In this document: one piece after another, positions 35,887-49,964 of the stretch
Layout: each line of letters starts with the position of its first letter
Numbering within the stretch: the first letter of the stretch is position 1
Origin: Nocardia bhagyanarayanae
GTDB taxonomy: Bacteria; Actinomycetota; Actinomycetes; Mycobacteriales; Mycobacteriaceae
Assembly (NCBI RefSeq): GCF_006716565.1
Contig: NZ_VFPG01000001.1
Location: forward strand, 4,092,001 to 4,156,000
DNA length: 64,000 nucleotides
Direction: 5' to 3'
Program-made: the position numbers and the translations under genes
The notes under the pieces: generated by a model
Seen by the model: only the letters and a program-made list of their open reading frames with translations
Databases searched by the model: none
What the model was told of the DNA's origin: nothing

Positions 35887-36097
35887 CGCTGACGGCCACC
35901 GCCGCGGCGACGGTTCTGATCAACTGTGCGCCAATGGGTTCGCCCACGAGCACTCGGGGACGTAAAGTACCGCCGGGCGGGTGTTCAACAGCCAGCACCT
36001 CGCCGCTCGTCAGCGACCCGCCGTGTGCGGTGCCGCGCGAGTCGGCGTGCCCAGTCGGACCTCATACGGTCCGAACCGGGACGAAGCGAGGATGGCA

Positions 36098-40626
<4,529 letters not shown>

Positions 40627-40627
<1 letters not shown>

Positions 40628-43002
40628 TGACCGAATCGGACATCAGCGACTCCGTGATCCAGGACGGTCGTCCGGCCGAGCAGCCCACCGTCACCCGCCT
40701 CGCGGCCACCGTGGAGCGGCTGAGCAAGGAGGTCCAGCGGGCCCATGCCACCGCCGACGGGCGGGCGCTGATCGAGATGGCCAAAGGCGTTCTGATCGAA
40801 CGGCTTCGGTGCGGGCCCGCGCAGGCGGCGCGGCAGCTGGACACGTTGGCCGAGCAAGCCGGTGTGACGACACTGGAGTTGGCCGCCGACCTGGTCAACC
40901 AGGCGGCGCAGGACAAGGTCAGCGCGGCGGTGGGCCAGTTCCTGCTGAGCACCGCCACAGCGGGGGAGCCGACGGCGGCCGTGCGACTGCGCACGGCCGA
41001 GAGCGGACTGCTCGCGGCTGGCGACACCCAGCGCGTGGCGGAGTCGGTGCTCGAGCACGCCGTCGCGCCGCTGGGCGCCGCGGCCGTGGCGATCTGGGCG
41101 GCGGGCACCGACGCGTCGCTGACACTGGTTGCTTTCGCCGGGATCAGCCCGCACGAGGCCCAGCGGTGGCGCTACGTGCCGCCCGGTCTGGCCACCCCGG
41201 CCCGGCAGGCACTGGTGAATCGCGCCGCGCAGTGGATCGAGAACCTGAGTGAAGCCGGTCTGCCGTCGATCGGCCATCGCGGCGGCGGCCGGGCGGCGAT
41301 CCCGGTGGGTGCGGGCGGCAAATTGCTCGGCGTGCTCGAGGTGTGCTGGCCGCAGCCGCTCGAGGCGCAGCCGCCCCAGGTGCACCGGCAGTTGGAAGCG
41401 CTTGCCGAGCTGTGCGCGCACACTTTGGAATCGGATCTGGCCGCGGTGCACGCGTCGGACCGGCCTGACATCGCGGATCTGGTGCGGCTGTCCGACGGCC
41501 TGTTCGACCCCGCGCTGGTGCTGCTGCCCCATCTCGACGACGACGGCGCCCTCGCCGATTTCCGCGTCCACCACGTCAACACCTGCTTCGTCGACCCGGC
41601 CGGTCGAGCCCGCGGCCTGATCAGGGGCAAGTTGCTGCTCGAGTCGTACCCGATGTCCGCGAGCGAGGGGCAGCTGTTCGAGCGGATCGAGCACGTCTTC
41701 GCCACCGGCGAGACCTACCGCGCCGAGCGCATGACGCTGACCGAACTGGTCGACCAGGTACCGCTGACCGTCTCGGCCGCGCTCAGTATCAGCAGGCACG
41801 GCGACGCCGTGCTGATGGTGTGGCGGGTGGAGGACGAGGCGGCGCGGCTGGCGGCGTTGTTGCAGCACGCCCAGCGTCTCGGCCGGGTCGGCGGGTTCGA
41901 GGAGAACGCGGCCACCGGCGAAATCACCTGGAGCGACCAGCTTTTCGCCCTGCACGGGCTGGCGCCGACGGCGGACCCCATCCCGCTGGCGCAGCTGCCG
42001 GGGCACGTCGATGACGCCGACACCGAAGCGGTGCGACGGTTCCTGCGGACCCTGCTGCGCTATCGCCGCCCGGCTTCCGCGGCGTTCCGCCTGATCCGGC
42101 CGGACGGCGTGATTCGGCACATCCGGATCATCGCCGAACCGGTGGCCGACGCGGCCGGGCACCTGCTCGCAATTCGCGGTGCCTACCAGGACATCTCGTC
42201 GCAACACTGGACCGAGATCGCGCTGTCGGCCACGCGCGACCGGCTCACACACACCGAAGAGCACGCCGCCGAGCAGAGCCGCCTCGCGCGGCAACTCCAG
42301 CAGGCGATCATGCCCGAGGCGCAGCCGTCCACCGAGGCATTCGGTCTGCGGATCGCGGTGCGCTACCAGCCGACCGAGCAAGACCATCTGGTCGGCGGCG
42401 ACTGGTACGACGCGATCGTGTTGCCGTCCAAGAAGATTCTGGTCTCGGTCGGCGACATCACCGGTCACGGCATCGCAGCGGCCACCGGCATGGTGGTGCT
42501 GCGCAACGCTCTGCGCGGTCTGGCCGCCACGGGCGCCGGGCCGGGCCAGATGCTGACCTGGCTCAACTTGGTCGCCCACCATCTCACCGACAACATCTTC
42601 GCCACCGCCGTCTGCGGTCTCTACGACCCGCAGACACAGGTGCTGCGCTGGGCTCGCGCGGGGCACCTCCCCCCGGTGCTCATCCGCGCGGGCCGAGCCT
42701 CGTCCCTGCCCACCATCAAGGGCATGATCCTCGGCGCGGTGGCGGAGGCGGCCTACGAGGAAGCCGAACTCCAGCTGGAACCGGACGACACCCTCCTGCT
42801 CTACACCGACGGTCTCATCGAGCGCCGCGACCGGTATCTGGACGACTGCGTGGAACGACTGCTCGCGATCTCGGCGGAGTTCACCGGAACCCTGGACGAC
42901 CGCCTGGACCACCTGCTCGACGGCAGCGACGCCAACACCGACGACGACACCTGCGTGGTCGGCATCCAAGTGAGCCATGGCACCGCACACGACAGCGCCT
43001 GA
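40627..43002 (+). CDS. PP2C-type phosphatase (SpoIIE) with ANTAR, GAF and PAS domains
   Basis: The 791-aa protein has an ANTAR-type RNA-binding helical domain (about 44-95: GRALIEMAKGVLIERLRCGP), then a GAF-like sensor (about 110-275), PAS-like modules (about 290-510), and a SpoIIE/RsbU phosphatase domain (about 560-785). The phosphatase carries GGDWYDAIVLPSKK, VSVGDITGHGIAAATGM and NTDDDTCVVGI, retaining the Asp metal ligands. It should dephosphorylate a STAS anti-anti-sigma factor, and the STAS gene is next. Its ATG overlaps the kinase stop codon (TGATG). Confidence 0.92.
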
Positions 43003-43058
43003 TCGTCGCGAGCAGGGGAATGCCCGCCGCCTGTCCCAACCGGATACACTGTGCCGCT

Positions 43059-43075
43059 GGAAGGATCGTCCTTCC
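43059..43075 (+). promoter_or_regulatory. Short hairpin upstream of STAS gene
   Basis: GGAAGGA (43059-43065) and TCCTTCC (43069-43075) form a perfect 7-bp stem with a TCG loop in the 129-bp gap before the STAS gene. No T-tract follows. It could attenuate or stabilise mRNA. Confidence 0.35.
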
Positions 43076-43131
43076 GCTGGTCCTGGCTGTGACGGTCAGC
43101 AGGCGGCCGACGGTGACGAAGGAGTCCGCAC

Positions 43132-43488
43132 GTGGATGCCCCACTCGCGGTGGGTGAGTCCAATGGAGCGCCGGCCGGAACGACCGAGCTGGACGTGAGC
43201 CCGCTACCAGATCGGCCCGGGGTACGCGCTTCCGGCGAGATCACCGCGGTCACGCTCTCGTCCTGGGAAGATGCCCTGGCCGAGCTGGCGCGGCGCCACA
43301 CGGATGTCTCCTACGTCGAGCTGTCGGATGTGGCCTACATCGATGTGTCCGGAGCGACGGCGCTCGCGGTGACCGCGATGCGCTTGCCCGCCGGGCGGGT
43401 GGTGGTGGAATCCCCACCGCCGTCGCTGCCGCGGGTACTGGAGATGTTCTGGCCCAACCTGAACCGAATCGAGGTGACGCCGCGATGA
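43132..43488 (+). CDS. STAS-domain anti-sigma factor antagonist
   Basis: The 118-aa protein has a single STAS domain (about residues 25-115), with AYIDVSGATALAVTAMRLPA containing the serine that RsbW-type kinases phosphorylate (DxSG in place of DSSG). AAGGAG lies seven bases before the GTG. Its stop overlaps the start of the next gene (ATGA), which encodes an ATPase of the anti-sigma class. It is the likely switch protein between the phosphatase and the kinase. Confidence 0.87.
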   Translation: MDAPLAVGESNGAPAGTTELDVSPLPDRPGVRASGEITAVTLSSWEDALAELARRHTDVSYVELSDVAYIDVSGATALAVTAMRLPAGRVVVESPPPSLPRVLEMFWPNLNRIEVTPR

Positions 43489-44414
43489 GCGCAGTGGCCG
43501 CAACCGAGGCGTTCGAACATCCCGCCCTGTTCTATCGCACGGCACATGAGTACACCCAGCAGACGGTGTCGTTCCTGCGGGCGGGCATCGCGGCGGGCGA
43601 GCCGATGGCAGTCGCGGTACCCGGCCCCAACCTGGAACTGATCAGGAACGGCTTGGGCGCGGACGCCGAGGGCATCTTGTTCCTGGACATGACCGAGGCC
43701 GGTCGCAATCCGGGACGGATCATTCCCAAGGTGCTCAGGGGCTTCGCCGACGCGCACCCCGAGGGACGGGTGCGCATCATCGGCGAGCCGATCTGGGCTG
43801 GGCGGAGCGCGGTCGAGTACCCCGCGTGCGCGCAGCACGAAGCGTTGATCAACGCGGCCTTCGAGGGCCGGGCGGTGACGATCCTGTGCCCTTACGACGA
43901 GGTCCGGCTGGACGCGGGTGTGCTGGCCGACGCCCGGATCACGCACCCCACCCTCATCAGCGACGGGCGGGAGGCGGCCAGCGACGTCTACGACTGGCAG
44001 GCGATCGTCGCCCGCTACAACGAGTCACTGCCGGTGGCGCCGGATGCCGCCGTCTTTCCCTTCGGCGTGGACGAGCTTCGGGCGGTCCGGCACTTCGCCG
44101 TCGAGCAGGCCGGGAGGCTGGGCTTGCGGGGAGAACGGTTGCAAGATGCCGAGCTCGCGGTCGGAGAGCTGACGACCAACAGCGTGGTGCACGGCGGCGG
44201 CAGCGGGACCTGCGCGATCTGGGCCGAGCATGGACAGCTGGTGTGCGAGGTTCGCGATGGCGGGCGGCTGACCGATCCGCTGGCCGGTCGCAGGCCACCG
44301 CGGCCCGGACAGGTCGGCGGCCGTGGTTTGATTCTGGTCCACTACATGGCGGATCTGGTGCGCGTGCACACCGGTGGCGGCGGCACGGCGATTCGGTTCT
44401 ATCTCGGTCTTTGA
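43485..44414 (+). CDS. MEDS-domain and HATPase (RsbW-type) anti-sigma-like kinase
   Basis: The 309-aa protein has an N-terminal MEDS/DcmR sensory domain (about 5-175: FEHPALFYRTAHEYTQQTVS, CPYDEVRLDAG) and a C-terminal GHKL ATPase (about 200-305) with AELAVGELTTNSVVHGGG (N box), VRDGGRLTDP (G1) and GGRGLILVHYMADLV (G2). The family is common in actinobacteria as a serine kinase for STAS proteins, sometimes binding a sigma factor. Genes order and overlap complete a kinase-phosphatase-switch cassette. Confidence 0.9.
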   Translation: MSAVAATEAFEHPALFYRTAHEYTQQTVSFLRAGIAAGEPMAVAVPGPNLELIRNGLGADAEGILFLDMTEAGRNPGRIIPKVLRGFADAHPEGRVRIIGEPIWAGRSAVEYPACAQHEALINAAFEGRAVTILCPYDEVRLDAGVLADARITHPTLISDGREAASDVYDWQAIVARYNESLPVAPDAAVFPFGVDELRAVRHFAVEQAGRLGLRGERLQDAELAVGELTTNSVVHGGGSGTCAIWAEHGQLVCEVRDGGRLTDPLAGRRPPRPGQVGGRGLILVHYMADLVRVHTGGGGTAIRFYLGL

Positions 44415-45003
44415 CATCGGTCGCTTCGATGGCCGAGGGCCGCGACGACGCCTGGGAAGCCGACCGCTGGGAAAGTGGTCGAGTCGGCGAGACGTGTTCG
44501 ATCGAACCGCGTTACAACGCCGCGGTTCTGGGTAATGCCGCATCCGGCCGGGGGCTGCGGTGCACAGCGACGTGAACGAGCTCGGGACGGCTTGTCGATC
44601 GACGAAGGGGAACGCTGATGTCGCTGCTGCCGCTGTTGATGATCGTGGTCGGGCTACCGTTCGCGGCGGCCACCGCCGCGTACTCCGCCATCTTGCTCGC
44701 CTGCTGGTGGGAGCTGCGCAATGCGCCGCGACCGGCCGTGACGGTTCAGCCGAGTCGCTCGGGCAAGGTCTCGAGCGCCTCTGCCACGGTCGACCGCAGT
44801 GCGATCTGCTTGTCCAGGCCGATGACTTCGATCGCGCGCTGAACCGGAGGCGGTTCTGTGGCGTTTCACGGGTCGCGCACCAATTCCCCGCACGGGTTCT
44901 CCGGTCGCGGCCAAGGCCGGGACGACTTCGGCGCCGACCTTTGCCGGTCGATCCGGTCACGAGAAACGTCGCGTCGATTCCTCTCGCTGTCGTCGCGCGG
45001 GTT
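44415..45003. other. Intergenic region with one small ORF
   Basis: Between the MEDS-kinase gene and the convergent alpha/beta hydrolase. Apart from a possible small membrane ORF at 44618-44842 nothing recognisable is seen. Confidence 0.5.
44618..44842 (+). CDS. Possible small membrane protein
   Basis: A 74-aa ORF starting with ATG after AAGGGGA. Residues 2-32 are hydrophobic with YSAILLACWWELRNAP at the end of the helix. The C-terminal half is Ser/Arg-rich and looks non-conserved. It could be a small single-pass protein or chance; coding support is weak. Confidence 0.3.
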   Translation: MSLLPLLMIVVGLPFAAATAAYSAILLACWWELRNAPRPAVTVQPSRSGKVSSASATVDRSAICLSRPMTSIAR

Positions 45004-45876
45004 TCACAGGGTCCTGGCGAAGTGCGCGGCGACGGTGTCGAGGGCGACGGTGACTTGCGGTTCTCGGTCGTAGAAGTCGAACTGAGTGCCCTCCGTCCAC
45101 ACGATGTCCTTGGGCCCGGCCAGTCCCGCGTGGAAACGACGCGCACCGTCGGGAATCGCCGCCTCCTCGCTGTGCACGAGGACGGTGGGCTGGGTGATGC
45201 TCGGGGCCAGGGCGATGGAGTCGTAGGTCAACCAGTCGACCCAGGACATCAGCGCGAAACGATTGGGCCAGGCGGGAATTCCGCCGCGCGCGGGATTGAG
45301 ATAGAAGTCGATGTCGTAGGGCATGGCCGCGCGCTCGTCGGTGGCGCTGACCACCGGCACATAGTCGACCTCGCCGGTCTCGTCGAACCGTGAGCGCGCC
45401 TCGCGTCCGATCTTCATCTTGTCGGCGACCGCGTCGGCGCTACCGTACGCCTGCTCGCAGATGGCGGCGTCGTGCAGCCACGGTGCCACCAGCGCAAGGG
45501 ATTTCACCCGTCCGTCGGTCGCGGCGTTGCCGGACATGTACATCGCCGCCGCGCAGATACCGAGCGCGCCGAGCCGATTTCCGTCGACTGCGGAATGTCC
45601 GGCCAGAAAACTCACCGCGTGGTGGATGTCGCGGACCTTGCGGGCCGGGTTCTCGACATCTCTCGGCTCGCCCTGTGATTCACCGAAGCCGGTGAAATCG
45701 AACGACAATGCCGCGTACCCGCGCTCGGCAAGCCGCTGCGCGTAGCGGTCGGCCATCAACTCCTTGACACTGGTCCACGTCCCGGCCACGACCACACCCG
45801 GCGCCCGGTCGCGATCGGCGGGCAGGAACAGATTGCCGGTGAGTTCCACACCGTCGCTGTCGAATCGAACCTTCAT
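45004..45876 (-). CDS. Alpha/beta hydrolase with Cys nucleophile
   Basis: The 290-aa hydrolase has LFLPADRDRAPGVVVAGTW (oxyanion strand), ERGYAALSFDFTGFGESQGE, and a nucleophile elbow GALGICAAAMY in which Cys replaces the usual Ser, as in dienelactone hydrolases and their YcjY-like relatives. The C-terminus has the expected acid strand (PTVLVHSEEAAIPDGA), but the usual catalytic His near the end is not obvious (EGTQFDFYDRE). GAGGAG lies eight bases before the ATG. Substrate unknown. Confidence 0.82.
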   Translation of the reverse strand: MKVRFDSDGVELTGNLFLPADRDRAPGVVVAGTWTSVKELMADRYAQRLAERGYAALSFDFTGFGESQGEPRDVENPARKVRDIHHAVSFLAGHSAVDGNRLGALGICAAAMYMSGNAATDGRVKSLALVAPWLHDAAICEQAYGSADAVADKMKIGREARSRFDETGEVDYVPVVSATDERAAMPYDIDFYLNPARGGIPAWPNRFALMSWVDWLTYDSIALAPSITQPTVLVHSEEAAIPDGARRFHAGLAGPKDIVWTEGTQFDFYDREPQVTVALDTVAAHFARTL

Positions 45877-46043
45877 GAACGTGGCTCCTCCTCAGGGGCG
45901 CTGCCGACCGGCCCGCGTGATCGGGCCGTCGGTGATGTCGAAGCTGTCCGTGGCGCTGAATCCATCACTGTCACAGGGATGGAAGCGCTCGACCACAAGA
46001 CACCGGGGAACCGAGAAACATGACAACATATGACGCGAATCAC

Positions 46044-46691
46044 TCATCCCGCAGGAGTCTGCACGGCTATTTCGCCGCCGAGTTCGTAGCCGCCGCTCAG
46101 CTGCAGTCCGTCACCACTCCAAAACCGACCCGGGTCATACCAATTGGGGCTTCGGTATGGTGGCAGCAGTCCCATCGACTGGTAGGTCGCGGCCACGATC
46201 TCCGCGCAGTACGCGCTTTCCAGATTCGGGGCGGCCGCTCGGCTCGATCGGCGTCGCGGGAGCCGTACTCGGCCGCGTAGCCAGCGACCGGCGAGACCCG
46301 CGGTGGAAGGGAACGGCGTTCCGTCGAGCCGGGCGATGGTACGCAGCAAGCTGTCTTCCATCTCTCTGGTTGCCGGACGGTTCAATTGGCGCAACCAGGC
46401 CTGCTGACCGTAGCGGTGTGCCCACACCAGTACCGCGTCGCGCAGGTTGTGCAACTGGACGCCGCGGTGCGCGGCCCCCGTCCACATGTCGGGCAGCGAT
46501 CGGCCGAGTTCCGCGTGCCAGATCAGCGCGGGCAGATCGTCGAGCACGACCGACATGCCGACATGGTTCACCGGACTGTTCGTCGTCATGCGAATCGCAC
46601 GGTCGGCTGCCGAATGGCCGCGGAACAGCCAGATGTCGCCGGTTCTGGTGATCTCGAGCGCTCGATCGAGACTGATGCTCGTACCCGTCAT
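46044..46691 (-). CDS. Permuted NlpC/P60-like (YiiX/YaeF-type) thiol hydrolase
   Basis: The 215-aa protein shows the circularly permuted papain-like pattern: N-terminal GDIWLFRGHS, the HVG motif NHVGMSVVL (catalytic His), WHAELG, and a late Cys in YCAEIVAATYQSMGLLP. Members act on peptides or lipids at the cell envelope. No signal peptide is present. It is divergent from a small membrane protein gene with only an 18-bp gap. Confidence 0.72.
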   Translation of the reverse strand: MTGTSISLDRALEITRTGDIWLFRGHSAADRAIRMTTNSPVNHVGMSVVLDDLPALIWHAELGRSLPDMWTGAAHRGVQLHNLRDAVLVWAHRYGQQAWLRQLNRPATREMEDSLLRTIARLDGTPFPSTAGLAGRWLRGRVRLPRRRSSRAAAPNLESAYCAEIVAATYQSMGLLPPYRSPNWYDPGRFWSGDGLQLSGGYELGGEIAVQTPAG

Positions 46692-46709
46692 GGACGTAGC
46701 CTATTCGGC

Positions 46710-46946
46710 ATGAGGTGGTGGAAGGCAGTGGGATTGGCGGGTGCGGCCGGTGTGGTCGCGACCGGTGTGGTGATCGTGCGCGCCGAGCGCCGTCGCCGTG
46801 CCTACACTCCGGACCAGGTCCGCGAACAACTACACAGGCGACTCGCGGAGGCGACCTCGTCCGAAGCGGCCGCCGAAACCGCCGCGCCAGAATCTCGGGA
46901 CGCCCTCGGCATCCGCGGGCGCATCCGCCGTTTGTTTCGACGCTGA
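46710..46946 (+). CDS. Small single-pass membrane protein
   Basis: The 78-aa protein begins MRWWKAVGLAGAAGVVATGV, a single N-terminal transmembrane helix. A positively charged RAERRRR stretch follows, then a helical cytosolic tail rich in Arg/Glu. Proteins of this form are conserved in mycolic-acid actinobacteria without known function. It is divergent from the permuted NlpC/P60 gene; the 18-bp gap implies overlapping promoters or leaderless starts. Confidence 0.65.
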   Translation: MRWWKAVGLAGAAGVVATGVVIVRAERRRRAYTPDQVREQLHRRLAEATSSEAAAETAAPESRDALGIRGRIRRLFRR

Positions 46947-47214
46947 TCACAGCGGGGGAGAACGGCCAGCGATCGCGTCGATGTTGCCTCTCCACCACGA
47001 TGGAGTAGGCCGCCAGTTCCATAGCGGGGCCCAGGATTCCGACCTGCGCGCAGGCGCCCTCCACCACAGACTCGGGATAGGAATGTCTGTGACAAAGCGC
47101 CATACCTTTCACCGATAGGCGGCGCCGAACTGGCATTTTCTGGTAGCGCGGCAGCGCTACTGTCACCAATTCGGCGACCTCGTTGTCACTGGATGCGGCC
47201 GTTCGGTCATCGGA
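46947..47214. other. Intergenic region before NACHT gene
   Basis: Contains an inverted repeat at 47143-47160 and three competing reading frames near 47180-47460, so the NACHT N-terminus is not certain. No other supported gene. Confidence 0.4.
47143..47160. promoter_or_regulatory. Inverted repeat upstream of NACHT gene
   Basis: GTAGCGC (47143-47149) and GCGCTAC (47154-47160) form a perfect 7-bp inverted repeat with GGCA between, about 55 bp before the NACHT start. It could be an operator or an mRNA hairpin. Confidence 0.4.
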
Positions 47215-49386
47215 GTGGGCGTGGATGCGGTTTGGCGCGGACCTATCTGGACCGTTGGTCGACTTCTGTCAGAGATCTGCCGAGTTGGCCACACGACCGG
47301 TGGCTGGTTCTTCTGCGGTCGTTCTGTCGACAACCGCATGTCGAGATGTACGGGCTGGCAGTCTATTCATGTGTCAGGTTTCGAAGCTGCTGGAGCAGTG
47401 CGTGCGGGTGCAGCGGTGGTTACCCCGTTGACGGCGTTGTGGCGGTGGTGGAGGCCTAGTACCGACAAGGCGGCACTCGCGGTCGCGGCAGATCAACTAG
47501 CCGAACAGGTCAGAGTTGGTGAGCAGCGTCTCCTCGAAGGGTTAGGAGCCGGTCGATCCTCGTTGATGAACGTGGAATGTCGCACAATGGATCGAGGCGA
47601 GCCTCGCCTCATCCCGATCGCGGATATTCCCGATTACTACGGTCAGCTCGCGCAATTGCCGCAGAGGATGGTGATGATCGGTGGGGCGGGCAGCGGCAAG
47701 ACCGTGGCCGCCGCGACTTTGGTTCTGGGGAGATTGCGGGCGCGTCGCGATTTGGCTCGCGGACGTCGGTCCGAGGAGCCAGTGCCCGTGCGGGTCAACG
47801 CGGCAGGGTGGGACGGCAGGCGAGATTTCCGCCAGTGGCTGACGAACCGTCTGGGCTACGACTACGGCGTGAACACTCGGCTGGCGCAAGCATTGGTCGA
47901 CGCCAGACTCATCCTGCCGGTGATCGATGGACTCGATGAAATGGACACTGTCGAGACCGGGGTATCGAGGGCTCGTGCGATGTTGGATCGTCTCAACGAA
48001 GGCCCTTGGCGTGATCGACCGGTAGTCGTTGTATCTCGCAGCGAAGTATTCGATCAACTGGTGCGCCTTACCGGCGATAGAGGGCTGCATGGATCAGCAG
48101 CGATCGCATTGCACGCATTCGATCCTGCGCAGATCTTGGATCACCTCACCGAGCGCAGGGATCGCCTCGGCGATCCCGGACCCGCCTGGTCTGTGGTCCT
48201 CGATCGGATCGCCGACCAACCCGATGGCCCTCTCGCCAAGGCTCTCGCCACTCCGTGGCTGTTGGGACTGGCAATGACGACGCTGCAACATGACCCTCGT
48301 ACCGCACGACGACTTGCCGATTGCACCGACGAGGGCTCTGTCACCGAGTTGTTGTTCGACGCTCAAATACGAACAGCGGTGGAGAGTAGCAAAGGAATCG
48401 ACCGATACGAAGACTACACTGTCGAGAACGTAGAGAAATGGATGAAATCGCTTGCCGTCGGCATCGAACGGCGACATGGGAACCCAGACGGGGAAACTGC
48501 GGTTCGTCTCGATGAAGTCTGGGAGATCGCGGGCTCACGGTTGTGTCGGATGCTGCACACCGTCGCAGTTACCTTCCTACTGACAATCGGGTTGGCGGTG
48601 GTAGTGGACTCCGCAACAACCGGTCCGGATCGCGGGATCGGCAGCTCGATAGGGGGACTGGCCTGTGCAGCGGTAGTGATCGGCTTCGTCGTCCAATCCT
48701 CTGATATCTCGAGTCGCGTGTTGACCGCGAAGCGGATGGCGTGGATTGTCCCCGAGCTTTCCGCGTTCAAGAGGTTGAAGCTGGTAGTAGGCGACGACAG
48801 AGCCGGCGCTGCTGTCGGTGTCGGCGCGCTGATCGGCGGTCTTTCCGGGTGGACGCTCGGCGGATTGCTTGGCGTTGTTCCCGGTGCGCTGTTGGGCGCA
48901 GTGGTGGTCGGTCTATGGATCGGGCTACCCGCATGGCTCAACGTCAGCACTCGCACCCAGCTCGGTCTCGTCACCAACGAGACCAGATTGATTCGCCACG
49001 ATCTCGAGTCCACTGTCGTGAACAGCCTCATCACCGGATTCGGGGCCTGCCTGGTGCTACCGATGGTCGTATGGGTATCGATCGACGGAGCACCAGCACG
49101 ACCAGAGCTTTTCAGCGGAGAGTTGGCTGTGATGCTCCCGACCATGTCTATAGGACTCATCGGCGGATTGATCTACGGAATCATCCGCGGCGTGGTGTGG
49201 CAGCGACATTTCGTTGCCACGCTGGTTTTTCGTGTGACGAAAGCGTTTCCTGGTCGCCCCGCGCTGTTCCTGGACTGGGCCCGCCGCAGCGGTTTGCTAC
49301 GCGTGACCGGTGCCGCCTACCAGTTCCGGCACGAAACCTACCACCGTTGGCTTCTCCAGAAGGCGGCTGGCGACACCAAACGATAA
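47215..49386 (+). CDS. NACHT-domain NTPase with multiple membrane helices
   Basis: The protein of up to 723 aa has a NACHT/STAND module: Walker A MIGGAGSGKTVAAATL near residue 160, and Walker B LILPVIDGLDEMD near 238 with the NACHT-type acid run, then VVVSRSEVFDQL. Between residues 440 and 680 there are about six hydrophobic helices (for example FLLTIGLAVVV, LGALLGVVPG-like segments, TMSIGLIGGLIYGIIRGVV), and the C-terminus has YQFRHETYHRWLL, common in actinobacterial NACHT proteins. The N-terminal ~50 residues are doubtful; GTGs at 47221 and 47371 are alternatives. Base composition is less GC-rich than neighbours, suggesting acquisition. STAND NTPases often act in defence or regulated cell death. 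Confidence 0.82.
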   Translation: MGVDAVWRGPIWTVGRLLSEICRVGHTTGGWFFCGRSVDNRMSRCTGWQSIHVSGFEAAGAVRAGAAVVTPLTALWRWWRPSTDKAALAVAADQLAEQVRVGEQRLLEGLGAGRSSLMNVECRTMDRGEPRLIPIADIPDYYGQLAQLPQRMVMIGGAGSGKTVAAATLVLGRLRARRDLARGRRSEEPVPVRVNAAGWDGRRDFRQWLTNRLGYDYGVNTRLAQALVDARLILPVIDGLDEMDTVETGVSRARAMLDRLNEGPWRDRPVVVVSRSEVFDQLVRLTGDRGLHGSAAIALHAFDPAQILDHLTERRDRLGDPGPAWSVVLDRIADQPDGPLAKALATPWLLGLAMTTLQHDPRTARRLADCTDEGSVTELLFDAQIRTAVESSKGIDRYEDYTVENVEKWMKSLAVGIERRHGNPDGETAVRLDEVWEIAGSRLCRMLHTVAVTFLLTIGLAVVVDSATTGPDRGIGSSIGGLACAAVVIGFVVQSSDISSRVLTAKRMAWIVPELSAFKRLKLVVGDDRAGAAVGVGALIGGLSGWTLGGLLGVVPGALLGAVVVGLWIGLPAWLNVSTRTQLGLVTNETRLIRHDLESTVVNSLITGFGACLVLPMVVWVSIDGAPARPELFSGELAVMLPTMSIGLIGGLIYGIIRGVVWQRHFVATLVFRVTKAFPGRPALFLDWARRSGLLRVTGAAYQFRHETYHRWLLQKAAGDTKR

Positions 49387-49964
49387 GCAGTCCAGCCGTA
49401 ACCGAGGTAGGCCGCCACGCCCCGACCAAAGCGCGGCGAGTGAAGGCGCAAACGCTGCCCGCGGGTTGGCGCGGGTTTCGCTGTGCCATTTCCTCATGGT
49501 GTGTGCCGCCCCACGGCGCGCCTCACCCGGCCAAGACCGATTGACTTCCTTGGCAACCAGGCTGCTGACCACCGCGACGGACGAAGTAGTACGGCGACTT
49601 CAAGACCTCGCAGGGGCGGCAGGGCGCCACCCATTCCTGACGACCTGCAGTTTTGGTGGTGACGCCGTCACTAATCCGTCGGTGTGCCCTCCAGTGACCT
49701 GCGTGTCGAGACGGGGTCGCAGAGAACGGCTGCATTCGGCCGTGAATGCAACGATGTGTCCTGAATCGGCGGCTGAGCAGCGGGTCAGGGTAGTCGTCGA
49801 GTGCTGACCAGACCTTTCCGGGCGGCCGGGCGGGGGGACTGAACACCCCGCCCGGTCCGCATGTGAGTTGTACCAGGTCGGGCGGGTTGGGTCGGGGAGA
49901 TCGGGGTGATCGGCGCCGCTCTCTAGAATGAATCGACCGTATTCATCCGCTTCGGGGAGCCGCC
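49387..49964. other. Intergenic region between NACHT gene and def
   Basis: This 578-bp stretch has no supported gene. It marks the right edge of the accessory block, and its only clear structure is the hairpin at 49826-49855. Confidence 0.55.
49826..49855 (+). terminator. GC-rich hairpin upstream of def
   Basis: CCGGGCGGGG (49826-49835) pairs perfectly with CCCCGCCCGG (49846-49855) around a 10-nt loop. No T-tract follows, so termination is possible but unproven. It lies at the boundary between accessory DNA and the def-fmt core operon. Confidence 0.45.

Noticed and set aside
44560..45393. Plus-strand ORF of 277 codons
   Set aside because: Antisense to the alpha/beta hydrolase gene; composition biased.
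47183..47431. Separate small gene before the NACHT gene
   Set aside because: No ribosome site, and the frame overlaps others; kept only as doubt about the start.
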